A stretch of DNA of 64,000 nucleotides from Sclerotinia nivalis (lineage: Eukaryota; Ascomycota; Leotiomycetes; Helotiales; Sclerotiniaceae): positions 1,364,001 to 1,428,000 of the forward strand of contig JAPEIS010000009.1 of the NCBI GenBank assembly GCA_029531795.1, read 5' to 3'. How positions within the stretch are numbered: the stretch's first letter is position 1; each line of letters begins with the position of its first letter. Of this stretch, positions 58,046 through 64,000 are shown piece after piece. The notes beneath the pieces were generated by a model. It was given only the letters and a program-made list of their open reading frames with translations, made no database searches and was not told where the DNA came from. Made by a program: the position numbers and the translations under genes.

Positions 58046-58712
58046 ACACTGGCCACACATTTGACCACACGATAAACCAACGAACTGCGTCTTTGGTTTT
58101 TATTTTAATTACAACCCCAAATTTAACTATAGTGGATTTAAGGTCACCGTATTCCTCATATAATTCGAATTCATCGCCCAGTTTTCTCATAATCTACTCA
58201 ACTTTCAACTTGTCCCCCAAACAAAGGAACATAAACCATATAATTTGGTAAAGCCCAAAACCGGCCTCGGTGTCCCGCTGTTCTAAGCCGGCGCCAGACG
58301 GTGCAAGGCTCTGCCATTGTAAAAATTAAATAAAAAAATACCCCCTCCAAGAAAAATCTCCCCTCAATCTTCTTGTTTTCTATTCTCGGATATCGCATCA
58401 TACAGGCGTTGGGAACAAATATTCAAATTTGGAGTCAAAAGGGCATATACATATACCACGGCAGCGGCATTTTACTTTTATTATATCCTGAGCAATTTCC
58501 AATTATTTCAGCTCTCAACTTTTATTTCTTCGACTCGATACCCTCGACTCAGCAATTTGACTGGATTGCATACAATTAAGAACTCTATTTCATCTTGAGG
58601 GGTGGTTCTTTCCCATCTTGTTTGCTAGTGACGACTCATTGACGGTCGTCCAACTTTACTCTTACTCTTACTCAAACAAATATCTCTTAAGCTCGACCTA
58701 TCTCTCTTCAAG

Positions 58713-60243
58713 ATGATTATCGACGGAGAAAAGTGGGCTTGTGATGCTTGCGTCAGAGGTCATCGTGTTAGCAATTGTCACCATTCAGAAAGACCTCTGC
58801 AACACATCAATAAAAAGGTACACCAATTGTACTTTGTTGTGCCAATCTTGCTAATGAAAACTGGTTTAGGGTCGTCCTGTCTCACAATGTACTCATTGTC
58901 GGACAATGCGCAAATCGAGAGCAGCACACGTTCGATGCGAATGCGGTTCAGAAAAAGCACATTCGAAAGGATCCTGTCCGGAAAATGGAGATACGCAGGG
59001 TGAGCTTTTACGGGAGGCCTCTGGCACGGCGATCCCATTTTCTGACATAATTGTAGCAGATACCTGTTGTTGCAGCCATGGTGCCCGATGCACATGCGCT
59101 TTAAAAAGTGATCACCTCGCTCCTGTACCCGAGTCCGACTCTGATGAAACCCCTTCGATGTCTATACCAGTATCCAAACCAAGACGACCTCGTGCGCACA
59201 CTGCCCAATCAGAAAACAATTTAACAATATTTACAAATGGTCACCACAAGCCTGTACATAAGAATAACAACATGGCTCATAAATGCGGTCTACCATACAC
59301 TGTACCTCGAGCACATTCAATTCATGGCCAATCGTCATCGAGTCTCGCCAATAGGTCTGTCGATAACCTACCACACACGAACACCGTCGATGCTCTACAT
59401 AGTGAATCCCATATCAAAGACTCTATAGTGAGTGCTCAACGGGAGCAGCGAATGGTCAAGTCCGAACATGCATCGCCACTCGTTAGTCCTATGACGAATT
59501 TTCAGCAAATGAATGGTCAACTGCCGCCTTTGGACTTAACAAATATGCCCCCGGAATACAATAACTTATATCAATTTGATGCATATGGTGGGGCGATTTC
59601 GGATCTCGAACAACCTATATTCTCTGCCGGAATCAGTTCCGCTTCCATCGATTGGTCTCATTATGATGGATTAGATTTCAACAATAACAATGACAATTTC
59701 GCAGCCTCTTCCTACAGCCAAGCAGCATCATTCAATGGGTTTGACTTTTCTAGTATCGATCAACCAGCATTAACAAGTACATCAACCTCCGGCGAACAAT
59801 CCGAAGTGGAGGATTTTATTGGTGTTTCGGATACTTCTAGGCCAGCATTGATGAACAATCAGTACGGATCTGAACTCGATACATCGGAATTTGGCGGGGA
59901 AATTGATAGATACAGATTAAGTACGGCGTCATCTTATATCGATATGTCACAGATGCAGATACTTGCGAGCAATGATATCGAAACTCTTGGACTCGAGGAA
60001 TTCATGAAAGGAAGCCCTAGTGGATATTTACCTATATCACCTCCAAATCACGGTCTACCTATGACAACATATCCAACCGAGATTAAGAATAATCAACCAT
60101 TACCGTTCGATGAGAATAATTCTTTCCTGCCTATAACAGCAGAAGAAACGGAAGCTTTTTGGATGCCCGATTTTACGGCCGCAAATAATATCGCAATCAA
60201 CAATGAGAATGGAAGACATGAGGAGAATCTCTGGGGACAATAA
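58713..60243 (+). CDS. Copper-fist transcription factor
   Basis: Exons 58713-58817 and 58870-60243 (52-nt intron) give 492 residues. The copper-fist DNA-binding domain is complete: MIIDGEKWACDACVRGHRVS, then CHHSERPLQHINKK, and after the join GRPVSQCTHCRTMRKSR with AAHVRCECG. Zinc-binding Cys and His and the RGH and GRP minor-groove motifs are present. At about 125-135 a Cys cluster (CCCSHGARCTC) looks like the regulatory Cu(I)-binding motif of the Mac1/Cuf1/GRISEA/Ace1 group. The C-terminal 300 residues are Ser/Asn/Asp-rich, like an activation domain. It probably activates copper-uptake or copper-detoxification genes in the nucleus; which of the two cannot be settled from the sequence. Confidence 0.93.
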
Positions 60244-63032
60244 CACCAGTGGAAAGGCAAATGGCCTCTGTGCGAATTTTTTGATCTCTGGATATCGATA
60301 CGGATGACTTACGATGATCCCTTTCCCCTAAAGTTCAAATACAGACTGGCGGCAATAGCGTTTGGCACAAGAAGTGCAGATTCCAGGTGGCATTATATTT
60401 TATAGACGTCTCTTGTGAATAGTGACAAATGACTTACATGAACCAAAAATATCATTTTGCATCTTGTGTATGCACTTGATATAATGTAGCTAACTATAGT
60501 GATATCGCGTTGATATGTTTTTGCATCCACAAATTAATGATTCAGATGTCAGACCCCCATGTTACATAAATATGTGTAGGCAAAACAGTTTCGCCGAAGT
60601 AATGTTATGACAAATGCCGTATCTTGCATCATTCGTGCTGAATATGCTTCACGCAATGTCATCATAACAGGTCAATTGATCTGCTGATAGATTAGATCTT
60701 GGGATTACTGTATGTGACTCCACCGCACAGAATTCGTATTCTGAAAGCACGAGGGTGGTAAGAAAATGTTGACATTGCAAACGGTGCCATCCGAATCTCA
60801 AATTCCATCGGACACGATCGAGATATCGAAAGGAGTTGTGACTACCGAGTTCGATATTGAACTTTTATTAAAGATTGATCAAGTGGTGATTAGATCCGAG
60901 GTGATATTGGTGTGATTCGACGAGTCACTCGTATGCTTGTCGGAATGCAGGACGATTCAAAGAATAGATAGGGCAGGCCCTTACTAGAGGCGGAGGAATG
61001 GGATAAATATCTTCCAGTCGTAGTAGAAAGATTTCGGTCTTCTAAAACATTTGACCGAGCCAGCGAGATTCCCCCTCCTTTCTGCGCAGTAGGCGAAAGA
61101 GTAAATAAATGGAGAAGTAAGAAGAATTGAAAAGGTCCTGCTTGCCAAGAAACACGTCCCTATTAATATTGAAGGGGTCACACCTTAGACCATAATACGG
61201 TACTGATACCCCGCCGGAAAAGGCTGATGGTTGAATTGAACGTTACATCGGGGGATAGAATATGAGCACAAGTTGCATTCACAGGATTTACGTCGCATGA
61301 TGAGATTAGTAGGATATCAATGGTGCAGGCTCGAACGGAACAATAGCACTTCTTCTTCCGGCAAGATCAGGCTTCTTTAGGGAGATAGAAGCTGGGAAGT
61401 GGTGGAATTGGAATTTCTTCAGGAATGGATACGGTGGTTTGGGATGTTTAGGCTGGATAAGCGCATGAGGTCGCGCTGCAAGTGATCAAATATGTGCCGA
61501 TTTCATGGGTTGCTTTGTGGAGGTTGGAGGGTTACCGTATGTATGCGTGCGCTCGTCTCCAAAAAAGAATGAGGCGGAATCGGCAGGGCAGTGGACGATA
61601 GATCCAATGAGCAGGAGAGGAGAGCAGTACGAGGTTATCATCCCCAACACTTCTGCAAGGGCTCCCGAAAGCCTACATGGAGGCTGGTAGATGTGGCCGA
61701 TGGTGGATTGTATTGTGAAAAGATTCATGAGTAGTTCCCTTTCACATAATCCTCCGAGGTGGTTAACCCGGCCGTGTTCCATGTCCTTAATCCTTAACCT
61801 TTTCTACACCCTGCTTCCCCACATTTCCACATTTGTACGGGAGCTTCCCCTTCTCCACGGCTTGGGGGATCACCAGCCGAGGAAGCTTCTTTCAATCATG
61901 ATTATGAATAAGAATATGAATATGATCATGACCATAACCATAACCTACATATTCATAAAGTACGAGTGAAAAGGATGAAAGAATTCTCTGATACAACCGC
62001 AACCACAAACCACAACATCATAGAATCAAACCTTGAAGGTTTTACAGTTGGCTCAACGCGGTGCGGTAGGTACATCGGATAAGAAGGTTGATCGGTTTAA
62101 CAATAGTTGAAAAAGCTAATGAATGATAGGTCTTCTAATTCTCCGAATGTTTTTTGTGATGTAGTACAAACAAGGAATTGTGAAACAACATCTTGAACTG
62201 CATCTCTCACGGAAGGAGGTGAGAGGAAATAGAGAAAGGCGAAGCAACTTGAAGATACTGATACTCTGTCTGATATCACTCTCGAAATCATTCGATATTT
62301 TGAGAGAGACCAATCAATCCTCGGGCTATACAATTGTCTATTTTACCTTCTGCCACTATCTCTCCCATCATTTATCATTTGAAACCAACTTCTTAGTCTT
62401 CCATCAAGGGTTGTCCGAAACTTCCGATTCTTTGAATTCAATATTGAATTAAATATTGTTACTTCACTGAGAAAAGGTTGATTCTGGTGACTTCGGGCTT
62501 TTGACTTTAAGGTAACTAAGATTGGACATTGACCATCGGAGGTTATTATCACCGAGGTATGTAAGAGTTCCACCTAATGAGTTCTTAGTTTTCTCCTTTT
62601 GTTCATTTTATTGGATATTCCTAATCCACAAAACTTTAATGGACCTGGTTACGGACCTGGTTACCGCTTCAACTTATTTCTAACTTTGTACAGCTTCTCG
62701 GACAACAGTTCTTCCATACCGAAAATTTCCATATTCATCATACCATCAAAAACAACAATCTACAACTTCCGATTGTTGTACAGTGAGCATCTTATCGTTT
62801 AATGTACTGCAAATTGATTATCCAGAGTCGCATACATCTTCTCCTTCAGAAACCCTTTCAAGTAAGTTCATTGAAGGCAAATTCATTGTTTGGGAATGTC
62901 ACAAATATAATCAATTTGCAACAGCTATTGGGATTGGAAGTACTTCAGATCGAGAACCCCAACTAACATTTTTTCAATTAGGAAAATTAAGACAGTTCTG
63001 CCCTTTTGTGCTGATGAAGATAAAGTGAAAAG
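60244..63032. other. Long upstream region of the Zn2Cys6 gene
   Basis: No gene is supported over 2.8 kb. Frames at 61486-61782, 62097-62452 and 62783-63028 show no family features. Such length is typical of the promoter and leader of a fungal regulator gene. A four-codon upstream frame at 63014-63028 is listed separately. Confidence 0.5.
63014..63028 (+). promoter_or_regulatory. Four-codon upstream ORF before the Zn2Cys6 start
   Basis: ATG AAG ATA AAG TGA ends four bases before the main ATG at 63033. If this part is in the mature leader, ribosomes that use it would have to reinitiate after almost no distance, so it could lower main-frame translation. Transcript start is not known. Confidence 0.45.
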
Positions 63033-64000
63033 ATGAATCATAACGACGCACCAAATATGCAATCCTATCCATCTCCTAACGCGACTGCTGCTGATAGTGG
63101 TGGTGGACCTTTCTATGGACCAACTTCCTCAAATCAACATCAACACCAGCATCAGCAACCTCTACCTACTCCCGATGAGCTGCAACTTGCAGAACAATTA
63201 TCCGCCGATGCTCAATTATCACGTAGCATGCAACCAAATATGGGAGCAAATCGTGGAATGAGTGAAAATCCAGATCCTCGTGGTCAAGGAAATGTTAACT
63301 TGAACCATCAATATCAGCCAGATCATCAAATGCATGGAGGACATACACCCATGAATCATGGACTTATGGATGTGGGACCTCAATATGATGAAGATTCTAT
63401 ATCTCCAGCTGGAAGAAAGAGATCAAAGGTATCAAGAGCTTGTGATGAATGTCGGAGGAAGAAAATCAGATGCAATGCCAATGAACCAGGAAATGAAGAC
63501 ATATGCTCAAATTGTAAAAGAGTTGGTGTTAATTGTCAATTCAGCAGACAACCTATGAAACGTGGACCAAGCAAGGGGTAAGAACATTAAAAGAAGCAAT
63601 CATGATCAAGAAACCTCACTAACAAAGTGATAGCTACATCAAAGAGCTTGCTGATCGAATTAATACATTGGAGGGTCAAGTACAAGGAACTGAGATGCCT
63701 CAATACTCCCATCCACAAGAGATTTTACAAAGAAGACCTTCCGAAGAGTTTTCTCCGACTCCGAATCCTGATCAGATTCCCCGCAAGCGTGGTTATTCCT
63801 CAATTTCCGGGTCCGGCGAATTTGTTTCTCCGTATCAACAACAGAGCATGCCTCCTAATTGGATTCCTCAAGAACAACAATCGCGATCCTCCATTCCGAA
63901 TTCATCATATCCCGCACGATTGCCTGGTTCAACTCAACTACCTACTAGAGAGCAAAACTACTCGCCAAATCTAATGGTATCTCAGCAGAAGTGGGTGAAC
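63033..64000 (+). CDS. Zn2Cys6 transcription factor, 5' part
   Basis: Exons 63033-63577 and 63634-64000 (56-nt intron, CACTAAC branch); the gene continues beyond the window. The N-terminal 125 residues are Gln/His/Asn/Pro-rich with a (HQ)n run. The zinc cluster follows with KVSRACDECRRKKIRCNA and CSNCKRVGVNCQFSRQPMKR, six Cys with normal spacing. The linker GPSKGYIKELADRINTLEGQ spans the intron and resembles Rgt1/RosA/NosA-type regulators, which act in sugar response or development. After it comes a Pro/Ser/Gln-rich disordered stretch. The C-terminal fungal-specific domain, if present, is outside. The upstream four-codon frame may affect translation. Confidence 0.92.

Larger units (their letters stand above)
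53812..58712. other. Long gene-poor stretch (4.9 kb)
   Basis: No supported gene. An ATG frame at 55941-56345 (134 codons) contains globular-looking sequence (GFGSFVGLTDVRYDMYKEPG, then FVLHEFSRVPYNFDVGFPAF) and may be an orphan gene or an exon remnant; I cannot name a family. A small hairpin AAGACAGC-TCTTG-GCTGTCTT lies near 54944-54964. The minus frame at 57780-58190 is repeat DNA. Pyrimidine-rich ACTCTT units at about 58655-58675 are probably the leader of the copper-fist gene. Confidence 0.5.

Noticed and set aside
57780..58190. 136-codon minus-strand frame rich in Leu/Asp and Cys/Val/Trp
   Set aside because: It is made of AAGCAAATC, ATACCATCC and CA tandem repeats.

Overview
The window is nuclear DNA of a filamentous ascomycete. 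Genes carry short GT-AG introns (about 48-206 nt) with CTAAC/CTGAC-type branch sites. The gene set is fungal: copper-fist and Zn2Cys6 regulators, Rad4, a Mam3-like CNNM protein, a GH5 exo-beta-1,3-glucanase and NLR/ankyrin debris. Protein similarity and intron style suggest a Leotiomycete close to Botrytis/Sclerotinia; this is recognition from memory, not a search.

Layout. 1-7.7 kb: gene-poor, with a decayed SET-domain gene (3.7-5.0 kb), a perfect palindrome and minisatellites. 7.7-20.3 kb: compact housekeeping block with a CNNM/Mam3-like transporter, a small membrane protein, an alpha/beta hydrolase, a five-exon cytochrome P450, a methyltransferase-like membrane protein and Rad4/XPC. 21.1-27.7 kb: a graveyard of NLR/ankyrin genes (a 5'-truncated ankyrin copy, a HeLo-like NLR that lost its NACHT domain, a frameshifted F-box/ankyrin gene) around an intact nitrilase-family gene. 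27.7-30.3 kb: no gene, two small elements sharing one 14-bp terminal inverted repeat.

32.3-35.4 kb is the most unusual part. Two neighbouring loci on the + strand are built almost wholly from micro-exons. In the first, eleven consecutive internal exons (33, 36, 21, 24, 30, 21, 21, 21, 21, 21, 21 nt) are all multiples of three, are separated by 52-66 nt introns, and read open in phase 2 only. The second, AT-rich locus repeats the design (21, 21, 21, 30, 30, 21, 21, 24, 84 nt, again phase 2). Both encode heptad coiled coils followed by a hydrophobic C-terminus. In the regular 21-nt exons each exon is one heptad, and the intron splits the codon of the last residue, usually a core position. Intron sequences in the first locus repeat every three introns, so it probably grew by tandem duplication of three-exon units. 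I know of no described family with this layout.

37-52 kb: exo-beta-1,3-glucanase D-like, branched-chain ketoacid dehydrogenase E1-beta, a small membrane protein, a 1,564-residue ankyrin/RCC1/BTB (IBTK-like) protein and a SET-domain protein. 53-64 kb: a small hydrophobic protein whose intron holds an expanded minisatellite, a long gene-poor stretch, a copper-fist regulator and the 5' part of a Zn2Cys6 regulator that runs off the window. The intact genes are mostly independent units; no operon-like or biosynthetic cluster logic is evident.
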